Part shown: positions 1-10,071 of the stretch, piece after piece
Layout: each line of letters starts with the position of its first letter
How positions within the stretch are numbered: the first letter of the stretch is position 1
DNA from: Chara braunii
Taxonomy: Eukaryota; Streptophyta; Charophyceae; Charales; Characeae
Length of the DNA: 31,464 nucleotides
Reading direction: 5' to 3'
Assembly: GCA_003427395.1 (NCBI GenBank)
Contig: BFEA01000004.1
Coordinates: 7,193,392 to 7,224,855 of the forward strand
Notes under the pieces: model-generated
The model's input: only the letters and a program-made list of their open reading frames with translations
Database searches by the model: none
What the model was told of the DNA's origin: nothing
Position numbers and translations under genes: made by a program

Positions 1-71
<71 letters not shown>
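1..71. repeat. (AG)n microsatellite
   Basis: Uninterrupted AG dinucleotide repeat of at least 35 units that runs off the left edge of the window, so its true length is unknown. It is followed by G-rich sequence without a recognisable gene. Confidence 0.98.
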
Positions 72-77
<6 letters not shown>

Positions 78-388
78 GTGTTGGACAGCAGAGTAACGAT
101 GGTGAAGTGGAGTCGGGAAAGGGTGGGATGGGCAAGGAGGGTATGTGCTGAAAGAGAGATATGACGATGGGCATCAAAAAGGTGGGAGAAGGTGGGTGAT
201 GAGGTCAGAGAAGCTTACCGTGGTAGCCATCGAATGGCCTGCAATGGCTCCCGCTATAACCCCAGCAGGTGATGACGCAGCTGCAAGTGCTGTAATTTGC
301 ATACACAAACACAAAATCCCAGTGAACTTATGGACAGCCCAGTGAAATCAGTGTGAAACTGTGTAAGTTGTTCTCGAGGCGAGCCACC
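72..388. other. Unannotated stretch, no gene recognised
   Basis: Purine-rich at its left end, next to the AG repeat. The only open frame is a 66-codon one starting at a GTG, with no recognisable motif. I see no RNA gene or repeat here. Confidence 0.6.
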
Positions 389-660
389 AAGGCAGCCCAG
401 GCAGCACGGCTGGTAGCGTAGGGTAATCTAATGCTACACATAAAAAATACATTACTATATCTAGTAGATTCAGAGTAGATTATGAATACTCAGGGCTCAC
501 TCCTCATTGATCTCTTTCCTAAGGCAGCCCAGACGGCGCGGTTGGTAGAATAGGGTAATGCTAATGCTATATTCAATAGTTCATTACTATATCTAGTATC
601 ATCCTAGATTCAAAGTAGATTATGAATACTCAAGGATCACTCCTCATTGATCTCTTTCCT
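389..660. repeat. Tandem duplication, two units of 132 and 140 bp
   Basis: Unit 1 (389-520) and unit 2 (521-660) both begin AAGGCAGCCCAG and both end TGATCTCTTTCCT. Unit 2 differs by scattered substitutions and a few short insertions (for example TATCATCCTAG, absent from unit 1). The copies abut directly, so this is a local duplication that has since diverged. Nothing suggests coding. It lies upstream of the presumed gypsy-B LTR and could be in its outer flank. Confidence 0.9.
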
Positions 661-1107
661 GTCTGGCCTTGCATTCCTCAGCTATAGAAGGACTAAAAGT
701 ATGACAACATCCTATATTCCAATGATGTACAGGCAATGATTGTCACAATTTGTCAGTTGTCTCTTATTTTTCATCTTTATTTTCTCGTTTCTTTTCTATT
801 TTGCTCCCTCAATGAACACTGTAATGGACCCAATACCTGGGTTACCAGGCCCACCCGGCCGGGCATGCCAGAGGTACCCTGGGCATTCGGCAAGCAAAAA
901 CACCGCTTGTCATTTTCTGTTTTTTTTTTTGGCGGTGGGGCTGTAGTGTGCCCACCTGAATATGCCCAAATCCGGTCCCTTTCACCATTTGGGGGGTTGG
1001 GGGGGCAAGGGGGGGGTCCTTGAGGCACAGACACACACACTGCAGACATTTGAAAGGATTTCACATTGCAGGACCCGAGCCCCCGTTCCAGGGTCACGGT
1101 CCCCAAG

Positions 1108-1190
1108 TCCAAAAGAGGCCGAAGAGGCCGAAACGTCAAAGGCCAAGGCCGAAGGCCAAGTCAAGCCAAGGCCAAGTCAAGTCAATATTA
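1108..1190. repeat. Short imperfect tandem motif (GAGGCC/AAGGCC/GTCAA)
   Basis: Repeated GAGGCCGAA, AAGGCC and AAGTCAA words follow each other imperfectly. It has the character of a slippage-derived cryptic repeat inside the presumed LTR. Confidence 0.7.
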
Positions 1191-1412
1191 AAAGACTGCC
1201 CAGCGCAGTCCAGGCATATTGTTCATTCATGAGAAGGTGGAAGTGCTGTTGGCTGCTTGGGCAACATCACGAGTGGGACTGTGTGCCAGGAAGCCTGTTG
1301 GGCGGCGCCAGGTTGAGGAAGACAGGCGGCCATAGCCGCAGTAGAAGTAGGGCACTAGGAGGAAGGCGGATGCATCCAGGGTTATGATTCTCATAGTAGC
1401 AGAGGAAGTTCA

Positions 1413-1495
1413 AGAGAGAGAGAGAGAGGGAGATACCAAGGCTTTGTGATACAAACATTGAGAGAGAGAGTGAGAGTGAAAGAGAGAGGGAGAGT
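1413..1495. repeat. Two GA-rich microsatellite tracts
   Basis: GA repeats at 1413-1433 and 1460-1495 are separated by about 26 bases of unique sequence. They are within the presumed gypsy-B LTR. Confidence 0.85.
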
Positions 1496-1691
1496 TACAT
1501 GAGGAGTGAACTCAGTTAAATGCCTGGCTGAAGCTGGTGGCTATTGCGCTGCTCGAACTCTGAATTTGTATAATATGATCATCCATTGAAGTTTCTTAAG
1601 CTGCGCTAATCTGGTGTTCCCATCTCTGGACTTCGGTGTGAATTCTCATTGTGCATGTGATTGGAGTGTGAATCTAAGCGGTTCAAAGCAT

Positions 1692-1703
1692 TGGTATCAG
1701 AGC
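1692..1703 (+). promoter_or_regulatory. Primer-binding site of gypsy-B (initiator-Met tRNA type)
   Basis: TGGTATCAGAGC, the standard plant retrotransposon PBS complementary to the 3' end of initiator methionine tRNA. It is preceded by CA (1689-1690) and one spacer base, as expected at an LTR end. Confidence 0.92.
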
Positions 1704-2701
1704 TGGAACCCGCTGCATCCGCTGAAGTTGGGTGCTGGCAAAGCATAAGGCCGGCGCGAAGGTGATTAGGGTTGACCTAGAGGTGAGGGCTGAAGAAGAA
1801 ATGGCCTGTTGCGTGAAAGGGAGAGCACGTACCCACATGCAAGAGGCGGCAATGTGAAGCGTCAACAAAGGAGCGTTCAAGAGTGAAGCGCTCCGCCCCC
1901 CTAAGCCCTGTATTTGTTGATTTTGAATTTTGCAAGTCTGTGTACCTTCCCATTTCTCGGAGACGCTGCTGCTGGTCAAATTCATTGACGTCATCTTTTG
2001 CAATTGTCTTGAGTCAGCAACTGGATCTGCTTGAGATTGTGCCAGTCCAGAGGACTGATTCTCTCCTGGAGGAAAGGCTCCTCCCCTTGTGGGGAAGTGG
2101 TTAGTGTTTGCCAGCCTACCTGGGGGCAGGCGTACCCAGTGGGACACTACCCCCATGAGAGATCAATACTCATGTGTGCTTTAGGTCAAGCCTAGGGTAG
2201 AAGCTCGGCATCTGGATGAATCCCCCGCAAGTAGGGAGCATGGGCATGAGCGACGGACGCTTGTAAAACAACCCGGCTAGCCCTAAGACCGGTACTGACC
2301 CCCATGCAACCGAAACGGAGCTGATGCAGTGAGGAGCTCTAAGTTTGAGAGCAATCCTTCAGACTGGTGGCCATGACATCCTATCTGCGTCGTTAAAGAA
2401 TTCTTGAGGTCCTTGCTGGCAGATCTTGAAGTGCTGGTTGGCCACCAGTTGTTAGGAGAGCTGTACTGACAGAGTGAGAAGGGAAATTAGGTCAAACGGA
2501 CTCAAACCCTAATCTAGGCCAGAATTTAAAGTTGACTACGTGTTGAGGGTTAGGTCTACGTGGTGAGGAGGGGGAGTCTACTTACCAATGCATACTCTCA
2601 TCATTGATGACTACCCCATGTTTGCTGTCTTGGCCCTGTCTGCGATATGGGGGCCGCTGTTCTGCCTTTTCTTTCCCCTTGGATTCTATTGAACCAGTAG
2701 G
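1704..2701 (+). other. Leader (5' untranslated) region of gypsy-B
   Basis: About 1 kb between PBS and the first gag codons, a usual leader length for large gypsy elements. Open frames on either strand here are short and carry no domain. An inverted repeat CATGAG/CTCATG occurs near 2154-2174. I see nothing else definable. Confidence 0.6.
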
Positions 2702-2793
2702 ATGTGTACGACCATTAGGTCTGGTAAATCCACCCAACCGTTTACTAAAAAGGAGGAAAAAGAAATTGATATGAGGTTGGCGGAGAAGAGAAG
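2702..2793 (+). pseudogene. Gypsy-B gag, N-terminal fragment
   Basis: About 30 codons opening with an ATG and becoming Lys/Glu-rich (motif TKKEEKEIDMRLAEKR), the charged coiled-coil style seen in the continuation at 11017. The frame is cut at 2793, exactly where the left LTR of gypsy-A begins (TG at 2794). The open frame that runs on into the LTR is chance read-through. Assignment to gag rests on the match in character with the right-hand part and on distance from the PBS; no capsid motif is in this short piece. Confidence 0.6.
2790..2793. repeat. Target-site duplication of gypsy-A, left copy
   Basis: GAAG directly before the left LTR, repeated as GAAG at 11017-11020 directly after the right LTR. 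A 4-5 bp duplication is normal for gypsy integrase. The purine-rich context (GAAGAGAAG versus GAAGAGAAA) makes the exact length ambiguous. Confidence 0.7.
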
Positions 2794-3692
2794 TGCAAGG
2801 AAAATGAGCGATAGCGAATTCCAGAAACCAAGCAGCATCATGCACATGAAACCAGATAGTCTTGACCTCGAACCAAAAGCAGAATTGCAACTCGAGTTCC
2901 ACCAAATAAGAGCACAGCAAAAGCTCACAACTGACAATGCTGGAATAGTCTCATCATCATCAACAATGAACCAATGTCGAATTCCTATCTAGCGCTCAGC
3001 GCCCAGACTACAAATGGCAGATCCTATCCAGCCTATCTACAATGCCGCTGGTGACGTCAACAGCTTCCCGAAGTACGAGAAGGTCTCTCGCTTCACTCAC
3101 AACCTCGATCCCCCACACATGCCACGTGCACCCAAGGACCACCATGCGCCCCATCCAGCACCTCGCAGGCCAGCTCGGCTATGGCTGCCTGCGTGTGCCT
3201 TGATCGCCCGTGAGCACGTGGGCACTTGCCTGCTGATAGCGCAGCAGCGCTTGCGCAGCATGTAGCAAGTGCCCGAATGCCGAATGCGGAGGCAGGCACT
3301 TTCCTTTATGGAAGTGGCCTGCCTGCTGCGTGCTGCCTGGCTGCGCTGGGCCCCTGCCCCGAAGCTTCCGGTAGGCCCAAAGTGGCTGAGCCCCTTTCCC
3401 AGGGAATCAGACACAGGGCCTGGGGTGGTTACCCGTGTCCAACTGCCAGCGGCCTGTGTTCAGTCCATGCCCCGTGTCTGGCCCAGGGCCTGCCTCAGAT
3501 ACATTTGAAAAAGGCAGGCAGGGCCTGGGCTCACTCAACCAACTGGCGCTGCGCAACTGCCTGAATTTCCCAGTTGCGTGGAAAACCCAAAAATAGGCCT
3601 CTCGTCACTTGTCAGGCCTGCCTTCACTTAGGGCGGCCGTTCTTACTGAAAAACAGGGCCCAGTAGGGCTTATCGAGGCCTTGAGCCTCGCA
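2794..3692 (-). repeat. Gypsy-A 3' LTR (left copy)
   Basis: 899 bp, starting TGCAAGG and ending CCTCGCA on the plus strand, with a near-identical direct copy at 10072-11016. The copies are colinear to the end, with scattered substitutions and short indels (for example around 3320-3350). Small open frames within it on both strands recur in the other LTR and are not taken as genes. Confidence 0.95.
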
Positions 3693-3703
3693 TTTTTCCC
3701 TCC
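3693..3703 (-). promoter_or_regulatory. Polypurine tract of gypsy-A
   Basis: GGAGGGAAAAA on the minus strand, directly abutting the 3' LTR. This is where the plus-strand DNA primer is made during reverse transcription. Its position confirms element orientation. Confidence 0.88.
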
Positions 3704-3837
3704 ATACTTTGACAGTCCTTTGAGAAGTTCACTCAATCCGGCGCTTTCCTTTCTTCAGTGCCTTCTCATAGTGAGCGACAACGTGAGGAGCGGTCTGCAT
3801 CAGTTCCTCCCTCATGAACCATCTGTCCTCCTTAGGA
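3704..3837 (-). other. Gypsy-A region between integrase stop and polypurine tract
   Basis: Short untranslated stretch after the pol stop codon. No feature seen beyond its position. Confidence 0.6.
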
Positions 3838-4155
3838 TCAACCGTCAACGTGATGTCTGAACTGAACGTGATACCGCAGCTTCGGCTTTGGAGGACGGAC
3901 CCTGCCTGTTGGTCTTGAAACTGGCATTTCCCTGTGGTCGACGATGTCGTCGATGTCTACCTCTCCATCCATGGTTGGGGGCAGCATTGAGGGACGAGAG
4001 GGAAACTGATCAGTTTCCTCGAAAGGTGTGAGTTTGGAGGCGTGAAAGACAGGGTAGGTGCGAAGGGGACCAGGGATTTGCACAACATAGGAAGGCCCAT
4101 CGGGATCGTCTCCGACCGCATCTAAAACTTCCCATGGTCCGAAATATTGGGGCAT
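3838..4155 (-). pseudogene. Gypsy-A integrase C-terminal domain (frameshifted)
   Basis: A 105-codon frame carrying the C-terminal part of gypsy integrase: the PQYFGPWEVL block (the GPF/Y-type motif), then DDPDGPSYVVQIP and HPVFHASKL-like sequence (here YPVFHASKLTPFEE). It ends with a VDIDDIVDHRE segment resembling the linker into a chromodomain-like tail. It lies in a different frame from the core (4122-4727). The same DNA read in this frame upstream of the methionine gives a sensible VKSSELGQEHGLSRK join, so one frameshift near 4210 separates the two. The domain helps target-DNA binding in this family. Confidence 0.85.
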
Positions 4156-4727
4156 GATCTTGCGAGAAAGTCCGTGCTCTTGCCCGAGTTCAGACGACTT
4201 GACCCAGACGGGCGGCGCTGTTTGTTCTCAGATTCCATCATGGTCGCCTGTGCTCTGTGCATCTGCTCCACTGCTTGCTGCATGAGACTTTCATACGGGT
4301 AAGCAAATTCCAATGTACCAGGCGCAGCAGTGGGCTGGTTCTCAGGAAGTAAGAAGTCTAGAGACAGTCGAGGCTTGAAAGTTAGTAGCAGACTGTTCGG
4401 GCTTACCCCTGTTGCGCTGTGCACAGTGTTGTTGTACAGACTGGCGACGAGAGCAAGCTTATCCCAGTCCACCTGATTGGGCTTGATATAGTGCCTCAGC
4501 AGGTGTTGTACAGCGCGGTTCAGCTGCTCTGCTTGCCCGTTTGCCTCTGGGTGATTCCCGAAGGTCATCTGCAGTTGCATCCCTTGTTCAGCAGCTGCAG
4601 CCTTCCACAACTCACTCGTGAATCGAACATCCCGGTCACTAACAATAGACTTTGGCAGTCCAAAGTCTCTGACCCAGTTCTCTTTAAATAGTCTAATCAC
4701 GTACTCGTTTTTTGCTGTTTCAGGCAT
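4122..4727 (-). pseudogene. Gypsy-A integrase catalytic core
   Basis: A 201-codon frame with the core of a retroviral-type integrase. The second catalytic Asp is D31 in VSDRDVRF and the Glu is E67 in the HPEANGQAEQLN block, giving the canonical D-35-E spacing. The first Asp lies in the preceding frame (VDFMD at its end). This frame is in phase with 4743-6788 and separated from it only by a TAA (4743-4745) and five sense codons. The last ~20 residues are off-frame sequence after a frameshift near 4210. The enzyme inserts element cDNA into chromosomes; this copy cannot make it intact. Confidence 0.92.
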
Positions 4728-4742
4728 CGCGACTAACCTAGT

Positions 4743-6788
4743 TTACTTACTAAACCTATCCACAATGACAAAGATGTATCTCATTCCACTCTTGCTGGTG
4801 ACCAGCGTATCCATGAAATCCACTCCTGGAATCAGCAGGGGCTTGAGAAGCCTAAGAGGGGCCTGTGTGCGTGGCTTGTCTCTCTGGCAGACTTGACAAG
4901 TTTCCACGTACAGCTTGGCATCTTTCATCATTGTGGGCCATCGGAACTGCTGCAACAAGTTTGCTGCAGTCTTCTTATAGCCAAAATGTCCGGTGGCATC
5001 ATGACACTCGCCTAAAAATAAACTACGCAAAGACTGCCGGTTTGGCACACACAAACGTTTATTCCCGGCCTTTTTTAGGAACAGCCGGCCGTTGACCAAC
5101 ACAAACTCGTCAGAAGTCACTTTGTCCTTTGCCTTGAGCCAGCGTATGATCTCAGCCATAAACGGATCCTTGCGATAGGCTTCCACCAAGGATCGAGTAA
5201 CATCGTCCGCAAGCCCAAACTCAGTGATCAGCTCACCAAGGAAGTCTGGCCTACGCGACAACGCATCAGCGACCTTGTTGTACTCTCCTTTGATGTACTG
5301 GGGTTCGAAGTCATACTGCTCTATGACATCAATCCAACATTTCAGCGCATCAGAGAGCACAGGCTCGGTTCTCATCCACCTCAGGGTCTGATGATCAGTC
5401 CTGACGTAGAAGAACCGCCCTAGGAGATAATGCCTCCCATGGGTTAGCGCTTTGTAAATCACATAGAGTTCCTTCTCATAGGTGGACTTAGCCAACTTCT
5501 GAGAGGGCACCTTTTTGGACATGTACTCTACCGGCCTCAACTTTGGCCCCTCCTGCTGCGCAAGCACGGCACCAATGCCATATTGGCTGGCATCCGTGGT
5601 TACTATACATGGCTTGTCAGGATCAAGAAGTTTCAAGACCTCATAGTGTGTCAGGGAGTGCTTCAAATGTCTGAAAGCAGCCTCACACATGTATGTCCAC
5701 TCCCACAGGGTGTCAAGGCGTGTGAGGTCCGTCAAAGGTGCAGCCACTATGTTATAGTTCTTTACAAAATCGCGGTAGTGGTCGGTCACGCCTAAAAAGG
5801 AGCTCATCTCAGTCACAGACTGAGGACGCGGCCAGTCACGAATGCTGGCCACCTTCGTGTCATCGGGCTTCAATCCCTCCGCGGAAATCTCATGACCCAG
5901 ATACAAGATCCGGGTGCGGCCAAACTCGCACTTCTCCCGGTTGATCTTGAACTGGTGCTGCAGAAGGAGACTAAGAACTTTGTCTAAATGGGCTACATGC
6001 TCCTCGACAGTCCTACGAAAGATAAGTATGTCATCGAGGTACATGATGACAAACTTGTCCAAGTAGTCATGAAAAATCCGGCTCATAGTGTGGTGAAAGG
6101 TGCCAGGAGCATTGCAAAGGCTGAAAGGCATCACCACAAACTCGTACAGACCGTACATGGTCTGAAAAGCGGTTTTGTGTTGATCCTCGGGCCAGATTGC
6201 AATTTGATGGTACCTGGACGTCACATCTATCTTACTGAAGTATCGACACCCTTGCACTCGGTCCAACAAGTCGTCGATGCGCGGTAGGGGCTCTGGGTTC
6301 TTCACAGTGATCTCATTGAGGCCCCTATAGTCAATGCACATCCTCAATGTTCCCCCCTTCTTAGATACGAATAGGACAGGAGATCCGTAAGGGGAAACAC
6401 TAGGCCGGATCCAACCCTTCTCTATGAGATCCTTGAGCTGCCGGTGAAGCTCATCAAGCTCCGCTGGAGACATCCGATAGATCCTACACTTCAGAATACT
6501 AGACCCTGGGATAATCTCTATCGCGTGGACGACCTCCCTCTCAACAACCCCTTTTGGTTCTTCAAATAGATCAAGGTACCTAGCGACAACTCCCTCTATC
6601 TCTCGAGGCATTCTCACCGGCTCGCCCTCTCCAGAGACATACACTAAGTACATACCCTCCTCCGGATTTTGCTTGTAATAATTATAAAATGCGGCCTCAC
6701 ACATGCATCCATAGGACTCAATCAAACTACTAGCTTTATACTTACGTAATATGGTGGTCCCCCCTAAGGGCAAAGTGTGTTTGACCAC
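4743..6788 (-). pseudogene. Gypsy-A pol: reverse transcriptase, RNase H, integrase N-terminus
   Basis: A 681-codon open frame, the longest in the window. RT occupies about residues 85-300: MCIDYRGLN, SKIDVTSRYHQI with the first catalytic Asp, FVVMPFSLCNAP, and the intact active site YLDD at residues 250-253 (6030-6041). RNase H follows at about 370-500 (TTDASQYGIGAVL, TYEKEL, RTDHQTLRW, VADALSRR). The integrase zinc-binding domain has H596, H601, C631 and C634, and the core begins at VDFMD. The frame reads open to a GTG near 6788; an upstream in-phase stop separates it from protease. It ends at a TAA inside integrase, so the polyprotein is broken although the RT and RNase H residues look intact. 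Confidence 0.95.
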
Positions 6789-6830
6789 GTTTTGGTCTCA
6801 GTCAAACTGGGGCTGTGCAACCAAAAGATA

Positions 6831-7316
6831 CTACATACGCAACAAGATATCCATAGGGAGATCATCGCTGACTAAGAACGAGACTCTATGTCTCAGTTCC
6901 CCTCCCGCGTACGGGAAACGACACTCAATGTCTTTTAGGGAGTCGTTGACTTCCATGCGCTGTTTGTTGGCACACGTCGATTCCACGGGTCGACCGAGGT
7001 GCTGCACTTGCCCCTGTAAGCGCAGTCGCTCAACACAAGCGCAACTGATAAAGTTCCTCGTCGAACAAGTATCGTAAAAGGCCCCAGCCTTACGACCGCC
7101 TATATCTACCTCACCGACAATTAACTCGCCCTTAGGAGTTTTTGCCATGGCCGTCCAAGAAGCTAGCGGGTCCGATCTAGACCACTCCTCTAGCTCCTCT
7201 AAGGACTCAAACACATTCATCGAACAGAGGATTGATTGGTACGAATGTGTTTGCGGGACGACAACGAAGTCAATAGCTTGGGCCATCTCTCGAGATGGTG
7301 AGGGTGTGTCCACCAC
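6831..7316 (-). pseudogene. Gypsy-A retropepsin-like aspartic protease
   Basis: A 161-codon frame in phase with both gag and pol. Residues 64-163 resemble the plant gypsy protease: GELIVGEVDIGG, the active-site region AFYDTCSTRNFIS, and the C-terminal SDDLPMDILL (the usual D-(I/V)-(I/V)-L-G segment). The active-site triplet normally reads D-[ST]-G; here the Gly is Cys at residue 84 (TGT at 7065-7067), a change reachable by one base from GGT. The family's final LGM is LRM. A stop directly after it cuts the link to RT. Protease would normally mature the Gag-Pol polyprotein; this copy is probably inactive. Confidence 0.85.
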
Positions 7317-7814
7317 CTCGACCCTAGCAGGAACAACTATTATTCCTACTAGCCCGACGTGTTTCCCGGAGCAGTGCCAAAACTGCTGGCCACATTGGTA
7401 ACCTGGAAAGTGGAGGAAACCGGCGCCTGCCCCATCGTAGGCGGGATGTGGTTAGGACTATATTGGCCACAACGAATATAAGCCGCACGGGAGTAACAAT
7501 TTCTCCACATGTCCTCGGTACGACCCGCTTTCTCCCATGGAGGAGTATTGGGGTCTACTTGACTCCTTGATAGGGAGCCTCCACGACGTCTACCGGTCGC
7601 CTTACCTTTCTGAACATATGCAACAACTGCTCCACCCTTTAAGCTTTTGCGCTGCCCGACTTTGACCCTACTCCCAACCGAAAGTCGTCATCTAACTCTA
7701 TGGTTGAACCATTGTTATCGACGAACATAATGTGCCCCTTAGCCTTCCAATTAGGAGGCAGTGATTTCTTCCTACCATCCGTAGTGGGTTGGTGACCATG
7801 CCCGATCTTTGCCT
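7317..7814 (-). pseudogene. Gypsy-A decayed gag C-terminus / nucleocapsid region
   Basis: No long frame is open, but fragments read like a basic nucleocapsid linker. One frame gives KVGQRKSLKGG and a Cys pair in NCYSRAAYIRCGQ (around 7470-7490); another gives CGQQFWHCSGKH near 7365-7394. These could be remnants of a CCHC zinc knuckle, but the spacing is not canonical and the frame changes between them. Position between capsid and protease supports the reading. Confidence 0.5.
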
Positions 7815-8027
7815 CTAGATCAAGGGCCTTCTAGCTAAACGAGGGAAAGTTGTGAACTGGATCATTGCCTCACCTGCCAACTGATTCCTAAGTTCTATAA
7901 GGAGACACCTCAGGTAAGTGGTAAGTAAGACATGGGGATCGTAGTGCACTCCAGGAACACAGATCAGACTTCTAACCACGTCCGTGGCATCTCTTACTGA
8001 CCTGAACTTTCTTGAGCTCAAGGTCAA
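7815..8027 (-). pseudogene. Gypsy-A gag, C-terminal capsid portion
   Basis: A 70-codon frame in phase with 8067-8885 and separated from it by two in-phase stops. Residues such as LTLSSRKFRSVRDATDVVRSL and LLTTYLRCLLIELRNQLAGE fit the second half of a retrotransposon gag/capsid domain following a W-rich first half. I infer this from position and phase rather than a diagnostic motif. Confidence 0.65.
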
Positions 8028-8066
8028 TATCGCATCGGTGGCCCTTTAAGCCTCCTGCGGATCATG

Positions 8067-9030
8067 TCACCTTTCGTCCACCAGCTTGAGGAAATCATCC
8101 AATTTCTGGGTGACTGCCCAAGTGCGGAAGTCATGACCGTATCCTTGTAGCTGCACGTACCCACTCAACCACCTTGCTGCACTCCCCTCGAGATAGGAGG
8201 CAGCCACAAGCACTTCCTCATGAGGCAAGGTTAACTTGCACTTCACATAGACTCGCACCGACCTCAACCAGGTGTCGAGGTCCTCACCCTTCTTATCCCC
8301 CGATAAGGGTTTTGGTGATGCGATGGCAGTCTTTGGAACCCACGGTCCTTGTCCCGATGTCTGAACTACTCCAGGTTGTGGGACCTGGGGTACAGGTTGC
8401 TGCGCCCGTTGCTGTTGGGGCTGTATGCCCTGCGGCTGTGCTGGCTGCGAGACACCAGGCTGCCCTGATACGGCGGTCTGCAACAGAGGTTGGGAGAACA
8501 CTGTCTGCACAGGAATCTGTACACTAGAGCCTGCTGGGAACCCCCCTGTAAAAGGCATAACCAGATGGGAAGCGTCCTGTACTGAAGTTGGAGAGACTGC
8601 AAATGGGGCTACTCCAGTTACCGGTGGGACAAAAGGAGGAGGTTGTACCACGGGCCAAGCACCTGGCCCAGATGGTGATGGTGTTACCTGAACTCGCCCG
8701 ACCAGCACGGCCAGGCTTCTCTGAATGTCCTGCAAGAGTGACGTATGGTAATCCTGCATCTCCACTACATCTAGCAGGGTTGTCCTCACAGTCCTTACAT
8801 CGTCATCCGTGTTGGTCAGGTCCATTTCCTCTAACTCCCTAATGTCCACTTGTCTCCGCTGCATCCTAGACCTTCGTCTGATCATTCTCTCCTTCTCTGC
8901 CTGTATCTCATCTAATGCCTTCCGTAGCTATGCCTCATGAGCGCTTGCTTGCTGAACCGCGACCTCCTCGGGGGTTAACACTACTGTTGGCTTGCCATAA
9001 CGCCAGCGAACTGACTCGGGGTCTGTCAGA
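8067..9030 (-). pseudogene. Gypsy-A gag, N-terminal and capsid portion
   Basis: The open part runs from an ATG at 8885 to 8067 (272 codons). The first ~70 residues are charged and helix-prone (RRRSRMQRRQVDIRELEEM). A Pro/Gln/Val-rich low-complexity linker fills about 75-185, and the capsid domain starts near 190 with PKPLSGDKKGEDLDTWL, then VAASYLEGSAARWL, the usual retrotransposon-gag block. The same frame extends upstream to about 9030 (YGKPTVVLTPEEVAVQQA) through one TAG at 8928-8930, so the original start was probably further upstream. The protein would form the virus-like particle. Confidence 0.88.
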
Positions 9031-10056
9031 TGTTAATGGCTATACATCTAACTAATCAAAATAAAAATAGAATTATTTGTTTGGCTGTTTGCAGCATGGA
9101 ATTGTTCCCGAACTTATCACCTGAAACCTACCCCTCCCTCAATTCTTCTTGATGTCGCTTGACGTCAGCATTCCTGAGCAATCCAGATAACGTGCGTGTC
9201 TTAAGGTGTGCACACGGCCCACCCCTGTGCCCCAAGTCAATGTTGAGTTGGCCAGCCCTGCACAATGTTTACCCTCGCGTGCAGCAAGCCTTACACCGAC
9301 CGATTGGCTGATCAAGAGGCAGTTTAAGGACGACCCCCTAGGTCCTCAGGAATTATTTAAGGTTGCAAACGGGACGGCGATAACAGCCAATGGAAGGTAC
9401 CCCGCCGATATTTATTTATAGACGTCCGGTTCTCGTCTCCTCTGTAGGGCTGGCCTGCCCCTCATGACCCATCTACAATGCAACAGGCAGACAAAGGACA
9501 AAGCAGCAAAGCATACGTGCTCTACTCCCGGTGGGTTGGCATGGTGACCGTGACCAGTGCTTCGTTCAGGGCCCTTCATATGGCAACGCCCTCTCCTTCA
9601 AGATGTTCCACATGAACAATGCCGACTCTCAAGGTTGAGCGCACTTGACTCCTCACATGAGAGGACTCTCAAGACATAACACACATCCTCACGGTAAGAA
9701 GTGTCGAAGAGGGTAGATAAGGTTAAGAGCAACGTACCTCGAAATAGTTGCCCCCAACCACCGATATTCTCACCAGATGACGTGACGTTGATTGTGATGA
9801 CCAATCTTTGCTTCGACACAACCAGCATTACACCGCCGTTCCACCTCAGCATCGATAGCACATCAGATAGTTCTCATCACACTGTGAAACACCCAATATT
9901 ACCTCTCAGCCTTCCTGGCGATACCCCTCTCCGCCTGGGTCGCCTGCTTGCCTTCTCCCTCCTCACTGCACACCTTCCACGGTCGCTCACCCAGCTTCCC
10001 GTGTGCATGCACCACATAAGCAGAAGACAAGCGCCAGATTAGCACAACATACCACA
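9031..10056 (-). other. Leader region of gypsy-A
   Basis: About 1 kb between PBS and gag. Open frames up to 113 codons exist on both strands (for example minus 9598-9861), but none shows a domain. It corresponds in length to the gypsy-B leader. Confidence 0.65.
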
Positions 10057-10068
10057 ACTCTGATACCA
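10057..10068 (-). promoter_or_regulatory. Primer-binding site of gypsy-A (initiator-Met tRNA type)
   Basis: TGGTATCAGAGT on the minus strand, three bases inside the right LTR. It differs from the gypsy-B PBS only at the last base. It primes minus-strand DNA synthesis and marks the right LTR as the 5' LTR. Confidence 0.93.
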
Positions 10069-10071
10069 AAA

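Larger units (their letters stand above)
661..1690 (+). repeat. Presumed 5' LTR of gypsy-B; left boundary unresolved
   Basis: The right boundary is supported by the sequence: the stretch ends in CA at 1690, one base before a PBS matching the initiator-Met tRNA end (1692-1703), which is where a Ty3/gypsy 5' LTR must stop. The left boundary cannot be placed because the partner 3' LTR is not in the window, so 661 is only an outer limit. Inside are a G-rich run near 990-1020, an AAGGCC-type short repeat at 1108-1190 and GA tracts at 1413-1433 and 1460-1495. Open frames of 60-140 codons overlap on both strands with no domain signature; I treat them as chance. Confidence 0.45.

Noticed and set aside
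736-1390. Overlapping frames of 60-141 codons on both strands
   Set aside because: They overlap in all phases, are low-complexity and have no domain. The region is better explained as LTR DNA.
3014-3564. Small genes inside the LTRs, repeated at 10372-10881
   Set aside because: These frames exist in both LTRs simply because the LTRs are copies, and neither strand shows a domain or conserved start.
4743-4745. Programmed stop readthrough inside integrase
   Set aside because: The TAA falls within the integrase core, not at a gag-pol boundary, and the element has other stops and a frameshift, so decay explains it.
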